Positions 47,640-60,688 of a DNA stretch of 64,000 nt are shown here, piece by piece. Position 1 is the first letter of the stretch. Each line of letters begins with the position of its first letter. The notes beneath the pieces are model-generated. The model did not search any database. It was not told the origin of the DNA and saw only the letters and a program-made list of their open reading frames with translations. The DNA lies in contig JAUPFP010000008.1 in the NCBI GenBank assembly GCA_036925085.1, positions 7,006,777 to 7,070,776 of the forward strand, read 5' to 3'. The stretch comes from Brachycybe producta. Its lineage: Eukaryota > Arthropoda > Diplopoda > Playtdesmida > Andrognathidae. Position numbers and translations under genes: made by a program.

Positions 47640-47873
47640 GGGGTCACACTACTCGACACATTGTTAAGTGTAGTGCAACAGTACACTACAAAACCTGCAA
47701 CACACGGATGTTTCTCTCATGAAGACAACATTAAACTTTTAGGTTTGGCTAAAATGATGCTTCTGTTTTATAGAAAAATTATTGAGTAGTTAGTTGTGTA
47801 TATTTTCAGGTTGCACACTACCTGGATGTGTGGCATTCATTATACTACAATTTGTTGAGTAGTTTGTCGCAGG
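47640..47873. mobile_element. candidate MITE with GGGTCACA ends, copy 1
   Basis: GGGGTCACACTACTCGACAC on the left is partly mirrored by TTTGTTGAGTAGTTTGTCGC on the right. It is related to the clearer copy at 53.0-53.3 kb. Confidence 0.4.
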
Positions 47874-48769
47874 CTTATATTTTATAATAAAAAGCTAAAA
47901 GAAATACAATGCGCATCATTGGTGTTTGGGTGAATTTAATGTGGTTTTTAGTCTTTGTATAACAGAAGAATGTATATTTTTGGTCTTATGTTGGGTATGT
48001 GCATTTTTTTACGGCACTTCGTGTGTGGTTTTTTTTAGGTTCTTTACTTGAATTTTTTTTTATTTTCTCGTAAAACTTGAGTTTTACTGCAAAATGTAAT
48101 TAGTAAAAGACGTCTTTAAACTGTTTTTGAAACAGTTTTAATCTCTGAAGGGACGAAACTTTTAGTTAAGTTTTATTGTCTGTCGTTAGAAGAAAAAAAA
48201 AATGTTCGCAATATAGTGTATATTATTATATTCAGGAATGAACTCGACATTAATTCCTGCAAAACAACAACGACAAAAAAATGACACAAGAAATTCAGAA
48301 TGGCTTCGTCTCTATCTCTTCAGATGGGAACAAAAGAAAAGAAAAATGTCAAAAAAACGAGTATTTTTGACTTGTCATAAAAGTAAAAAAAAAAATACTG
48401 CCATAAATATCTCTTCTTTACTTTAGTTCACAACATGGGGTTAGATTTTTCTATCCTGGTTGTCAGTGGTGCTTTTAGAAAACTTAACTGTTCTATATTT
48501 ATCATTGAAATGGTTCCTTTTTTTAACATTGAAGAAATGCCATTTTGAATTCTGTTTTCTTTCTATTAAGTTTATTGCATTTTGCAATTGATCAATCAGG
48601 TTTTAGTGGAGTTCTCAGCAGTTATTTAATAAGAAATTTACACTATTTGTTAACTAGAGATTACTGGTTGTTTTATGTTAATGAAGATCTCGTTTTCTGG
48701 AAGTTATAATAATAATGCCACAAATTACAAAATGGGCAGGCCTAGTTTACAATAGCACGCTGATGGGTG

Positions 48770-49060
48770 AACAGTTTGTAGCTGAAGATGAAAGGTGATT
48801 GTATCAGGCTATCAGCTAAGATTGTTAATTTTGAAATAGTGCATTAATTTGTGAGGTGAAGATGAAATGTTTTGGCTGAAATGGAAAGTTCTAACTGGAG
48901 CAGAACGTTTTAGCTGAATGTTTGTTGAGCTGAAATATCTGATGCGATCAGATATTTCAGTTTGTTGTAAATGGAAATGCATCAGCTAAATTCATCCAGT
49001 TCAAAATTTCGCAGTTGAAAATTTCATGTTTTAACTGTGTTAACTATTTTTCAGTTGAAG
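48770..49060. repeat. degenerate AGCTGAA-word cluster with perfect hairpin
   Basis: The word (A/G)GCTGAA or its variant CAGTTGAA recurs about ten times in 290 bp. Within it, CTGAAATATCTGAT (48,930-48,943) pairs perfectly with 48,947-48,960 around GCG. Similar words cluster at 13,050-13,150. Confidence 0.5.
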
Positions 49061-49257
49061 TCTTTGTATTAGATCTCCTGAAAAACGCCAATAGACCTAA
49101 AGAAACAATAATCCTGATTAATTTTAGTTTAGGTTTCAAGAGACCCATTTCTTACAATCTTTAAGAGATCTCTTTTAATGTGTAAAATATGGGAAAATCA
49201 TTACTTACAAGTATGTACAAAAGATACTTATTGTTGTATACGGAAGAGAAACCTTTT

Positions 49258-49497
49258 TAGGCCAAGGTCCCACATGCAGAAAATACCAACTAAAAATGCG
49301 ACTGAAAATAGAATGTCCAATATCAATAATTCTATTCCTTTTATTTGGGGAGAAAGAAGGCAGAAAAAGGAGATAATTAAATTTTATGTGAGGAGCCCCT
49401 TGAACACAATGAAAAACAGAAAAGCAGAGGGAACTTTTTTCTGCTTTTATTTATTTATTTTTTTGCGTTTTTTCACGCATGTGGGATCCAGGCCTTA
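49258..49497. mobile_element. candidate MITE with TAGGCC..TCCCACATGC ends
   Basis: TAGGCCAAGGTCCCACATGC on the left is inverted on the right as GCATGTGGGATCCAGGCCTTA, 18 of 20 positions agreeing. About 240 bp. An open frame across it is not a recognised protein. Confidence 0.65.
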
Positions 49498-49532
49498 GAC
49501 TTTTTCTTACGCCTTAAGAAAAAGTCTAAGGC
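49492..49532. repeat. perfect 18-bp stem hairpin
   Basis: GCCTTAGACTTTTTCTTA (49,492-49,509) pairs with 49,515-49,532 without mismatch around a 5-nt loop CGCCT. It overlaps the right end of the preceding element. Confidence 0.93.
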
Positions 49533-50024
49533 GAATCGCAAATAATCTCCTCCTGTGTGTCAGGATGCAATGAAAGGCAATTTTTTTGTGACGGGAGGGG
49601 ATAGGAATTTTTTTCTGGTTCAAAAGTAGATCTCCACTTTGTTCACATCATTGATTAGCTGTAGATCTATAGGTAGCAATATTTATGTTGCTAGTGATCA
49701 CTGATCACCAGCGTAATGGACAATTTGGACATTCTGTGTTGTTTTTTTTTGTTGGTTGATGTACAAGAAAAATCTATCAGAAAATCCTATTTGTTTCATG
49801 TGTAAAACTTTTTTCTTTCGCTTTATGTCTGTACATTTTTCCCCTGTGTTACTTTGTAGAATCACAGCATATGTTGTTCGGGATTTTTTTTTTGTTCTTT
49901 TTTCAAGTAGAATGGATGAATGAATGGTCATTGAATTTTTACCTGAAAGATTTCACGTTACAGCTGGAAGTGCTGTTTAAAGAGTATGGTCTAGACTAGA
50001 GTGGTGTGTGGCCCTATACGAAGT

Positions 50025-50275
50025 GAGTTTTAAAGAGAAATTCAAACTTGATTAGAAACTAGAAGAATAAAGTATTTACAAAAGGGATTTCAACAAAAAT
50101 ATCTTTCAAAATGAATGTTTTATATCTTAAGTTTTTAAAATACATTACTGGAAGAAAAAAAAAACCATAAAATTTTCTTTGTATAAATTTGCATTACACT
50201 ACTTAATGTCTAAGAATGCACTTTTACCCTTCTAGTTTATGTAACACTTTTTTAAATTTAAAATTATTTGAAAAC
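50025..50275. mobile_element. fold-back MITE, ACTAGAAG family, diverged copy
   Basis: GATTAGAAACTAGAAGAATA at about 50,053 is inverted at 50,225 (ACCCTTCTAGTTTATGTAAC). Confidence 0.6.
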
Positions 50276-50640
50276 GCAGAATAACCAGAGTTTTCTTGGT
50301 TCCTTACTGTACTTTAAATTCAGAGAACCTTTTTTTTTCTATCTGCATTTCCGTTATTAAATATTGATTAAAATTCTAAAGGTGTTAATGCTGTAAATTA
50401 AATTCAGACAAGTGTTAACCTTACATAAGTAAAATTGATTTTAGTTTGTTTTTTTGACAAGGTTCTTGTTTTTCCCTCATCCATTATTTCTGGTTGATTA
50501 TAGGTAATCATTAGATGGGTGTGTTACAAACTAAGCTTTTATACATACTAAACTTAAAAGTAAATCGAAATTAAAAAGGTTAATTTATAGTGTGTGGCTT
50601 TTGTGTAGAAAGTTATTCTTTCAACAATATACTTTCCACT

Positions 50641-50891
50641 AGGGTTGTGTAACCCATTTCACACGAATCCATCTTGCACGACGACAAGGGTTGGAAGTGG
50701 AGGCTAGCTTTTAGAAGTAAATTTACATTGGAATACCGAGTGTGCAACCCCCCCCCCCCCTTCCCCCTTTTGCACTGGAAAACAAATTATCATTCCATTA
50801 ACTAGAATAACTAGAAGCACGTCTAGCCTCTCTTTATGGTTTCGTATGAGATGGAGTCGTGCAAGATGGAACACACCTCCAATAGACCCTA
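50641..50891. mobile_element. candidate MITE with CCATCTTGCACGAC arms
   Basis: AATCCATCTTGCACGACG on the left and GTCGTGCAAGATGGAACA on the right are inverted, with AGGCTAGCTT and CTAGCCTCT pairing further inside and AGGGT/ACCCT at the outer limits. A poly-C run sits near the centre. Confidence 0.65.
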
Positions 50892-51934
50892 CTACAATAT
50901 ATACTGTCTTTATGGTGAATAAAGGCAGTAATTATGTCATTGTAAATATATGAGTTGAATGGATGACAAATCGGATTTTCATTGAACCGGGTTTGAATTG
51001 GGGAAAAAAAAAGTCAGAGTAGGTGGTGTGAATCAGGAGGAGAGTATTTATAATATAAAGTAGTAAACCGTAAAAACAAGATGCTCGGAAATACTTTATT
51101 TGTGTCTAATATTGCAAACAAAAAAAAAGAACTTAACACACAGGTATCATTTGTATTGTTTAATTACATGCAACATCATTGTTGCCTATAGTTTATCATT
51201 GTCAAATGGTGGAGAACGAGGGTTGTTTTTTTTTTCTTAAAAGTTTTGTTAATTGTAAAGAAGAATAAGGAGAAAAAATAATTTTTTTTTACACGTTTTC
51301 TTTAACTATATAACATTTGATAAATAGGAGGATTCAAGGGTTGAATAATAGGAGGAGGAGGAGGAGGGGGTGGTAGATTAATTTGTCTATACGCAGACTG
51401 TATATATATATTTAAAACAGTGATTTACTGTTACCAATGCAAATATATTTCTTTCTCGAGCTATATATTCTTATATGGTCTCTATAAATACCACAAATTT
51501 GCATGTGGTTTAGAGTCTTCAGTGGACTAGATACATTTAAAGAGAGAGAGAGACTATTGACGTAAGTTGTGAAAGTAGGTCTCTTATTATAAAACGGGAA
51601 AAAAAATTATGATTTTATTAAAAGATACCGGCTTTTTTATTTAAAGTATGAATTTTTTTTTAAAAAAAATACATTAAAATTTAAAAATTAAATGCTCGTA
51701 GGTTAACTATATTTCAATCCTGCTACAACTTTAAAAATAATTTGAACACAAATCAGATTTTTTAAAAATAAAAATATAGTTTAAATCAAGTAATTGAAAT
51801 CAATCAAGTTTGATCTACATGTATTAGAAAATCATAATGAGTCGTTGTGACATCAAAATTGTAATACTAAATGAGAACCCATTGCAAAGTATGCATTCTG
51901 GTTATTCTGCCCTTTAAAAAACAAAATTAAAAAG

Positions 51935-52205
51935 AAAATTGAAAATGTTTTGGAAACTAGAAGAGTAAACAAATTACGTAAAAGGACTAATATGTCCATT
52001 ATCTTTTAAAATAAACTTTTTATGGCAATTTCGTCTACTAGATTTTTTTATTTTTCACTTACAAGTTGGGTCAAAAGTCTAAAAACTAAAAATCTGAGTT
52101 TTCAAACTTTGATGAACAGTTTGTTTTTGAAGGTTGTCTTTCATTAAAACACTACTGTCATAATCATCATCTCAGTTTAATTTCTAATAAATTTTCAATT
52201 TTTTT
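51935..52205. mobile_element. fold-back MITE, ACTAGAAG family, diverged copy
   Basis: TTTTGGAAACTAGAAGAGTA on the left, and a decayed right arm (TTTAATTTCTAATAAATTTT then TGCTCTTGAAAG). Confidence 0.5.
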
Positions 52206-53023
52206 CTCTTAATATTGCTCTTGAAAGAAATCATATGACGTCTCTATGCCCAATATTACTTTTCAGCCATCATTTTTTTTTTTCAAATTTTTTTAGTACT
52301 TTTTCAAAACTAGAGAAGGGAAAAAAAATCTGATTTTTATGTCTTATTTATCACTCACTGAAATAAGGTTGTCTGGATACTGGTACAGAATTTCAAACTA
52401 TCTTAAAATATTCTGACTGAAATAAATCGAATTTTGATTTTATTTTTATGGATTTCATCTTACTCAAATATGGAGACACAAAATGTGACTTGAAAATTTC
52501 TCAAGAAAAGGAAAACTTACTCAGTAGATTGATAGAACTTCCTTAATAACTTAAAAGAAACTCTTTCAAAATTTAATATCATGTATTTACAATGAATTAT
52601 ATTTGAAAGCATTGATAAATTTATAAGTCACATTTGAGGAGAGAGCTATACACACACACAACATAAGTGCAAATTATGAATTTCCCTTGTAAAAAGCATT
52701 TTGCTAGTCATTACAACCGTGAAACCGAAATATTGAACGAAGTATTTAAGCGTAAAAACAAAAGAAGTTGAGTGAGACTGACAACAAATTACTAGGACTA
52801 CTACAGTTGAAGTTCATAACGGAAAATGAGAAAGAGAAAAAAGCTGTTGTTGCCTAAAAGTGAGATTCCAATTAAGATTACAACCCTAATACACATCATG
52901 ACACCATTATGCAATTTACAACTAATTATTGAGGAAGTGTAGTGTATACTTCGTTGTTGCTTATCTATTGTTACAATTGTGTGTACTCTACACACGTGTG
53001 TATTCTACACATTAAGCCAAGTC

Positions 53024-53286
53024 AGGGTCACATTACTCATCAAATTGTTGGTGTACATTGCAATGCAACATAAAAGCACCTATTTACTGTAATTAGTAGT
53101 CACCTTCCTCAATCCAGTAGCATCCTCTGTAGCAAGCCATCAATCTGGAAAAATGTTTATTTCTATTGGTTGCAAAACTTCTATATAAACTCTGTCGGAT
53201 TATTCCACAGTGCATATATATGCTGCTAGTGATGCCATGCGACATTCCTATGCAATTTACCACAAAATGTTCAATAATGTGACCCC
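53024..53286. mobile_element. MITE with GGGTCACATT ends, copy 2
   Basis: AGGGTCACATTACTCATCAA on the left matches the reverse complement of the right end (TTCAATAATGTGACCCC) over about 20 bp. 263 bp, no coding capacity. Confidence 0.65.
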
Positions 53287-53926
53287 ACCTTTACACATTA
53301 TGCATACAATAGACTATAACAACAATAGCACAAATGCATAAAAACTGATGAAATGGAGTTTGATTTCACTCTCCACACAATGACAACTCAAGTGTCACAA
53401 TGTGCTAATTTCAAAAAGAGAGAGAGAGAGAGAGAGTAAAAAAAGGTAGTTCAATTTCCTTTTCAAACTTCAAATGTATATTTCCCATCATTGGGCCCTA
53501 TCATTGAAGATGTCAATAAAAATACAGATAAAACAGTAACAGATTTAGTTGATTTATTGTCTTTGAAAAAAGGGCGCCACATAAAAATGTGTCTACCTTC
53601 AACCACAGAACAAGAGGCACACAAAAAAAAGGTATTGAAGGACCTCTACATTAGACATACAAGTCTTTTATGAAAAAAAAAAGTGTTGGACTCAAGAGAG
53701 ACTACAAAATCAATGTAATGGGTTAGTAGTCTGTATATGTGTGATGTTAGTATAAGAGAAGGACATAGGCGTCGACCATTGGTCATGTAATCGTTGAGCG
53801 GCCACTTTTGTTGAATGTGGTGGCCAGTGATCAACGATGAGACTCTCTGAGGTCGTGGTCGGAAGGAGCAATAGACTATAAGATTGAGAAAGATGGTAAT
53901 GATCTACCGTCGTTTCTTTCTCTCTC

Positions 53927-54031
<105 letters not shown>

Positions 54032-57000
54032 TATGGACCTATATAAATACAGCATCAAAGTGTGTGTATGCAATAGACTTTAGTTGCCAATTTTTTTTTC
54101 CCTATCCAAAGTGGAAACATGTGGCCTTTAACGACATCTTTTCCCACACAAGAAACGATTGTGTATAAAGAAAAGTTTTCAGAAACTTCAAAATGACCAT
54201 GTTAGTTGATCTCTATTTTATTTTCTTCTTCCCTTTTTTGTTACACTTGAATTCAATCCGTATTTTGTTACTTTTTTTTTGTGACTTGTCAGTTACCAAA
54301 AAGTCAAACCAATATGGGTCATCAAATATCTTCTGAAAGTTTGTGTTGCTTTTCTATACTTTGGGTGTATTGACAAATCTCCCGTTTCTAATTCTTTTTT
54401 TTTTTCACGTCTCAAAAACCCTACTTTTTTTTTAGCCAAGATAATGTCACTTTTTTGAAATGTCAACCAAAACCAAACGATTCTTCACCTGTGTGTTTTC
54501 AGAAACAATTTATCAAAAGTTCATAGCTAATGGTTTTTAGCTCAATATAATTTCAATAAATAGTAGAGACCTATAATGTCATATATGTTAGAATAGCTAA
54601 GGCATGTTAAAATAGCTAAACGAATTTCATTTTCTAAATGCTAAACATACTAGTAGTCCAGTATAATTGTTTTTAAGTGCTAAATTGAATATTCTTGGCA
54701 ATTCCACATTTTATTTTCTATTAACAAATCATAATTGTATTTCCAGGTATTTTTTTGTTGAAATACAATCAAAATTAGGAGACATTTCTTGATATTTAAA
54801 AAGAAAAACAGGCAATCATCAATTAATTGTGGCTTTGTGATTGCAATAGTTGAAAATATGGTATTAAAGGAATAATAGTTGAATTAGGTTTCTCTATGTT
54901 TGAAGCCTGCCTTGTCTAGATTCTCTAGGAATTGGCTTTTAGAAATGGATCTATGCACAAATAAGTATAATTACCATCAAAACAGTCATCTTTTATTTTG
55001 TGCTATTAACAAACTTTGTAGCATGTTGTCCTTATTTTGTTCAAAAACGATCTACCTAATAATTTCAACAGCCCAATCCGATTATTTTCTAACGATGCTA
55101 TTATATATAGGGAAATTAAAAGTAACAGTGATGTTCAAGCTATTTCAAAGGGATTTTGTAAGTAATTTAGGAACATGTGTTTAAGCATGGCGTTCTCAGT
55201 GGCATGTTTCCAGTTAAACGTTGTTCAAATAAGGCAGTTTATGAAATGGCACATATTCTATAGGATCATGTTGTGATACCTTTAATTACCTTAGTGGCTG
55301 TTTAACTCTAGCCAAAGATACGCTGTGGAAGGAACATATAACGAAAGCAGTAAGCAAAATCAATCCAATGTTGCAGCTTCTGCAAAGGACGTTGTAGTTC
55401 ACTGATGCTTTTGAATTGCAAAGTTATTTTTCAAATTAAAATATCTAAAAAAAATGTGCAAACATTGTGCACTTATGTATACATAAACCCAACTTTAGAC
55501 ATGTTATTTGTAAGCAAACAGGTACGATATACTCTCGTATACGTATTGTATTTAGAAACTTGAGACAATAAAAATTATTGATGATGTGACTTCAACTGTT
55601 ATTTCAAAAGAAATATTTTTGATTCACACGGTTGCATTATTATACCATGTGTGGCAGCCAACTTAATAGAAGAAATGGATAAAACCTTAAGGTTGTTTTT
55701 ATCAATGAAATGTTCGCTTTCTATTTGTTAAGAGAATGTTCTCCAGAGAATTTCAGAAGATAAGTTCTTCTTATTCTTCTTCTTCTTCTTCTGAAACCAA
55801 AAGTACGATTTCATACAAAAAAGAAACTGAAACAAGATAAATAATACAATTGTTTGCAGGTTTTTTTTTTTTTAGCTTAGACTAAAAAAGTTAAAGCATA
55901 GCATTTTTCATGTTGCTAGATCGAAGTTTTCAAACTTAAATGTCACTCGACAAGGGATGGGGATTGGGGAGAATGAAAAATCTTATTTTGTTTGTTTGTT
56001 TAGTTGTTGTTAAAAATAATGAAAACACATGGGTGGAGGAAAAAGGGAGGGGGGAGCTAGCTGGTGACTACATCTGAGGAAACGCCACTTGAAATTGTTT
56101 TTTTGTTTTTTTAAAAAAAGATTTCATTGTTGTAAATTTTGTAATCTAGACGCAGAGAGGAGAAACAACACTCAATGAATATAAACCACTTTAAGGCCCT
56201 GTTTTCCACACAGACTACTTTTTAACCAGTTTTCGACTACAAAATAAAGTGGTCGCCAAAAACTGACCACCTTGAGTCTTTCCATAGAAAATACATTGCA
56301 ACCACAGCCCAACCACTTTCGACTTCATTTTGCAGTATAAAAGTGGTCAAAACTTGGGCTGTGTATTCCAACAATAAAACATGATGAATTTGTAGAGTTT
56401 TTTTGTTTCCTAAAACTTATAATGCCATTAATGCACAACTTAAACGGTTAAAAAAATCTATCTAAAAAAACTTTAATATGAAATGTGATAGTGAAAAGGT
56501 TATCGTGGTTGTATACAATTACAAAGTTAATTTCATTTTTAAGTGAAAAAGTTTGGTCCAACAATACAGTCTTAAAAACAAATGGGGAAAAATGTTGTAT
56601 TGGTTTTCTATAAAAAAAATAAGATATCGTTTTCTTTCAATTGTTGAAGAAAAAGAAACTTTTTTCTTTTGTCTTTTTTTATATTTCTTCTGCTGTCAAA
56701 CAATGAAACCGTCAATTATATTTTGTGATATTATTACAAACGTTTAAATGTGATACTCTCTAGTCTTAATTTTCTTAATCTTATCTTGAAGATAATAACA
56801 CACTGTCTTTTTTTTCTGTCTTTTTTTCACAACTTTCTGAACACATCAGAAAATCTATAGCCCAAAAAAAGTAGTGATCCAATTTTATGTCTATAAATGT
56901 GGTCGAAAAAATAGCTATCCAGACTAATTAGCTAGATTTTCTCAGATTACTAGAGTAAATAGATCTAGCTGTAACCATGTTGTGAGCGAGAAGTTTGAAC

Positions 57001-58611
57001 ATCCCCAGGTAATTTCCTTAAGAGCATAAAATCGAAATTTTGGTAGCTGCAATGTGCCTTAAAGGGCTGGTTACGATGATACGACTAATGCAGTGCGTGC
57101 GGCAATAACTTCAAAATGACGTTACACACAATGCTGCGTAGTGTGTACCACAATGCAATGCTTGTTACCAAACAAGCAGCTGCTACTACATTGTCAGTGT
57201 TTCTTTATATTTCAGCCAATTACCACATTAGTCATGAGCATTGTCTAGAGTCAAAGCTCAGTGATCAAAGCTATAGCTATGTCTTATAGAAAGCTGAGCA
57301 AATCTAGCTGCAATTTCTGGAGAGCTACTTTTTCTATTACTTTTACTGCTTCTTTAGTACTTTCTTTTTTATTTAGCTCTTTTTTCATCCATCTGCAAAA
57401 GTTTGTCACATGATGAGCATCTTCTTTGCTACATGGATGTTTCCCTATATTGTTCATATTCTCGAAAGCTAATGCATATATATGGCACCATCACTATATA
57501 CTTTTTGAAGTCTTTGCTCGGAAAAGATTGTCGCTTGTTTCGTTATGATGGCCAATTTTCTAGCGCCGTCAGGTGAAACAACCATCATCTGCAGCACATT
57601 CAACCATATATATACATTATATCCCATATATTCCATACTTTTTTTTAGCCACATATAACCCAATACAACATTCGTAAATGATAAAAAAAAAGTTTTCTCT
57701 TTATACGAAATAATGTAGCAAAAGAAAAAGGAGAACGAAGAATGAAAAAAAAAAATACAAGCAATTCCAGGCTTAAGATTTTTTCTTATTATTTTTACAG
57801 AGTGATTCAATTCTACAAGTAAACCCGAATTTTTGACTGAAGCATTTTTCATTCAAATTATTTACAAGGTTTTAGTAACCTGTAGCATTTTTCATATTTC
57901 CTGGGATTACACGTCCATTCATTTTAAAGTTTATGCAAAGCAAAAATATAATTGCATTTGTTTAGGGGAAATAAACCAAGGATGGTTATGGAAAGTCAGA
58001 GAAAATAGATTGCTTGATTTTCATACTGGTTTTTCGTGAATCGAGATTAATCCTGCTTAGTAATTCTACCTACAGGTCTATATGGTCCTAAGCCCCTGAA
58101 ATGTAGATAACATTTGAAGATTGTGATGACATGCCCAAAAGTCAAATCCATTACTACTATTTAAGATATTTCCAAAGAAAACCCTTATATTTATTTCTGT
58201 ACTGTTTTAGCTGATATTAGAGGGAGGTTTCTTGAATTTTGTCAAATATTGAGTTTTTAACTGTTTCTTTTATTCATCAATTCCAAAATACACACATAAT
58301 AAAGCTAGAAATATAAAAAGGAAAATAGATAGGAAGAATTTTTAAAAGATCTTTTAACTTTTCACTTCACTTCACTATTTTATGTGTTCAAAATACAAGT
58401 AATTCGAGTGCAAATGCAATTTTTTGGTTCAACTTGATGTAAACAAATATTCTTTGAAACTAAAAATTGAAGAAGTTGGAAACTCCGCATTTTTGTTAAT
58501 GTCGGTATAGTTATATCGTATATCAATATCAAGACATTCGTTCAATTCATGTTCGTCAATGAATTCTGAAGATAATTTTTTTTTTTTTAAAAAAAGAAAG
58601 ATATCTATATT

Positions 58612-59254
58612 GGCTGTGTCCGGAAACTAAAGCCTGCTATTTCTTTAAGACTCTAAATAAAGGTCTGCACTGTTACGAAATTCGTAACTGGTTAACCGTA
58701 AACTTGTAAAGGGGTAAATTGGGAACGGTTATAAGTTATAACCATGTTCAAATTGTTATGGTTATAGTTAGAAAAAAATGGTTATGGTTTATGAACTGTG
58801 TGTGTGTGCCGTTCTCGAATCAAAAGTTATTCTAATGATGATGAATGATGGTGGTAATAATAAAAATTCAAAAGAAAACGGCATACATAGGCGTGAAACT
58901 CATCTTGCAATAAAAATAACATTTACATCAAACTTAGTCCATTTTCACGCAACAAAAGTTATATAAAGTCAAAACGCCCAAAAGTCTATGACGAATTTGC
59001 AAATGAACCAGAAGAGTTACAATTTCTAAAGAATCTAGAAGTAAGATTGCTTTCTGCTTTTTAGACAATTTCCGGATATGCTTGTTTTTTTTTTTTTTCA
59101 TTTTCTGACCGTTTCAATGAAATACTGACTATATTTAGTTTAATTTTCTCGAGAAAACAAGTGCGTAGATAAGACGACTAATGTTTTCTTGAGAAGGATG
59201 GCAGAGCTAGTGTAGTTAAGTTATGTTTTCTTTAGTTTCCGGACACAGACAGCC
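58612..59254. mobile_element. MITE, GGCTGTGTTCGG family, copy 3
   Basis: GGCTGTGTCCGGAAACTAAA on the left is mirrored by CTTTAGTTTCCGGACACAG plus ACAGCC on the right. The right end carries a 4-bp duplication within the tip. 643 bp. Confidence 0.75.
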
Positions 59255-60566
59255 CATAGTATAGGATGTTGAAATAGATGAGATGCTGTTGCTTTTGTTT
59301 TTCTCAACTCTTCAAAATATAGTAACTTGAATTCCCCTCCATCCATCTTCCTTCTACCCTTTCTTTCAACTTCCAAATTATAGATTTTAGACTTTTTATG
59401 TATTTCGTGCACGTGTCACGGATATAGTTGAAGTTGAACAGCAACTAACTTAAAACTGCCTTATGGAAACTGTCTACTTTAACTACGTATATATAACAAA
59501 GCAAGGAGAGAAGGAATGAAACAACTTGTATTGGACACACAAGAGTAATAATAAATCTACTTTAGTTGATAATAGAACGGACACTTTTGAATGACAAGTT
59601 CAAAACCTTTTGCCTCAAAATCACTCAACCAGATTGGATCAATTTATTAAAGATTTAGTATAACTGAGAATTTCATTCCAACCTCTCTCTCTCTCTCTTT
59701 CTCTTTCTGTCTCCCATCCGTTTTTTCATTCCTCTGAAATCTTATTTCTTGTTCCTTTTTTTCTACAATTGTAGGCTTTTTATACAATCGGTTTTTTTTT
59801 GTTGTAATCTAACATTGTGGTCAAATGGAACACTTTAACGGTCATTCGCATCCCATCTCAACGTGTTATGAATAAAATGTATTTGGGAATTTAAACTGTT
59901 GTTCCTTTCTTTCCTATCTCTCCCTTTATTTTGTTTAAAAAAAAGCTAAAAAAAATGTATAATAGGCCAGATGGGACAGGCAAATCCACAATTTAATAAT
60001 AGGCTGGCTTTTTTTTTTGTTTCTCTGATGTAGAGATAAAAATTCTAAACATCATGTTGGTGGGTCTCTAAACAATATTTGACTTGAACAAACTTAAAAA
60101 CTAGCGAAATAAAAACAACCTGATATTGAAGTTTAAACGCAAAGTTGCTTTATTAAATCCTTCTTTAACAAAAATCCATGTTAATAAGACAAACCACATA
60201 AAGCATTTTTAAATAAAGCTTGTATTGTTCTTTGAAAAGTATTAATTTTAAGCCTATTTGTTTGTTTGTTTTTTCAAAATTTTGCAATAAAAATTGAAAG
60301 TTATTTAAGTTTTCCTCTCCAAATTTGAATGCTGCAATTGGTGCATTCAGTGCATAAAGCTGAAACTGCATATGGAAGCTTTTCCAACAATTGAATAAAA
60401 GATGACAAGCTAAAAGCTAGCATAATGTGCTTTAGCTTGAAATTTGTTTAAGTAACATGTTTGTTTGAGCATGCTAGCAGTTCAGTCACGTGGTGGTCGA
60501 GATAACCAATAAATGGAAAGTAAAGGACAAATGCCTAATTTCAAGTAGAAAAATTTGCAATTGAAT

Positions 60567-60688
60567 TGCAACTTGAATTCTCTCTGAACAGGATTCCAAC
60601 ATAGAATAAGCATGTTTCATTGAGTATTCTTAAACAGGGTGTTTTCTATGGTTTAAACCTGCTGAAAGGGTTCATGTAACAAGTTTCC
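60567..60688. mobile_element. fold-back element, CAACTTGAAC family, copy 4
   Basis: TGCAACTTGAATTCTC and ACAGGATTCCAACATAG are mirrored by CTATGGTTTAAACCTGCTG and GGTTCATGTAACAAGTTTC. Confidence 0.6.

Noticed and set aside
53491..53673. 60-codon frame with Lys-rich C-terminus
   Set aside because: Starts at TTG, no family features, no splice or poly(A) context.
56205..56375. Possible inverted element with repeated CAGCCC and AAAGTGGTC words
   Set aside because: Pairing is partial and the ends could not be defined.
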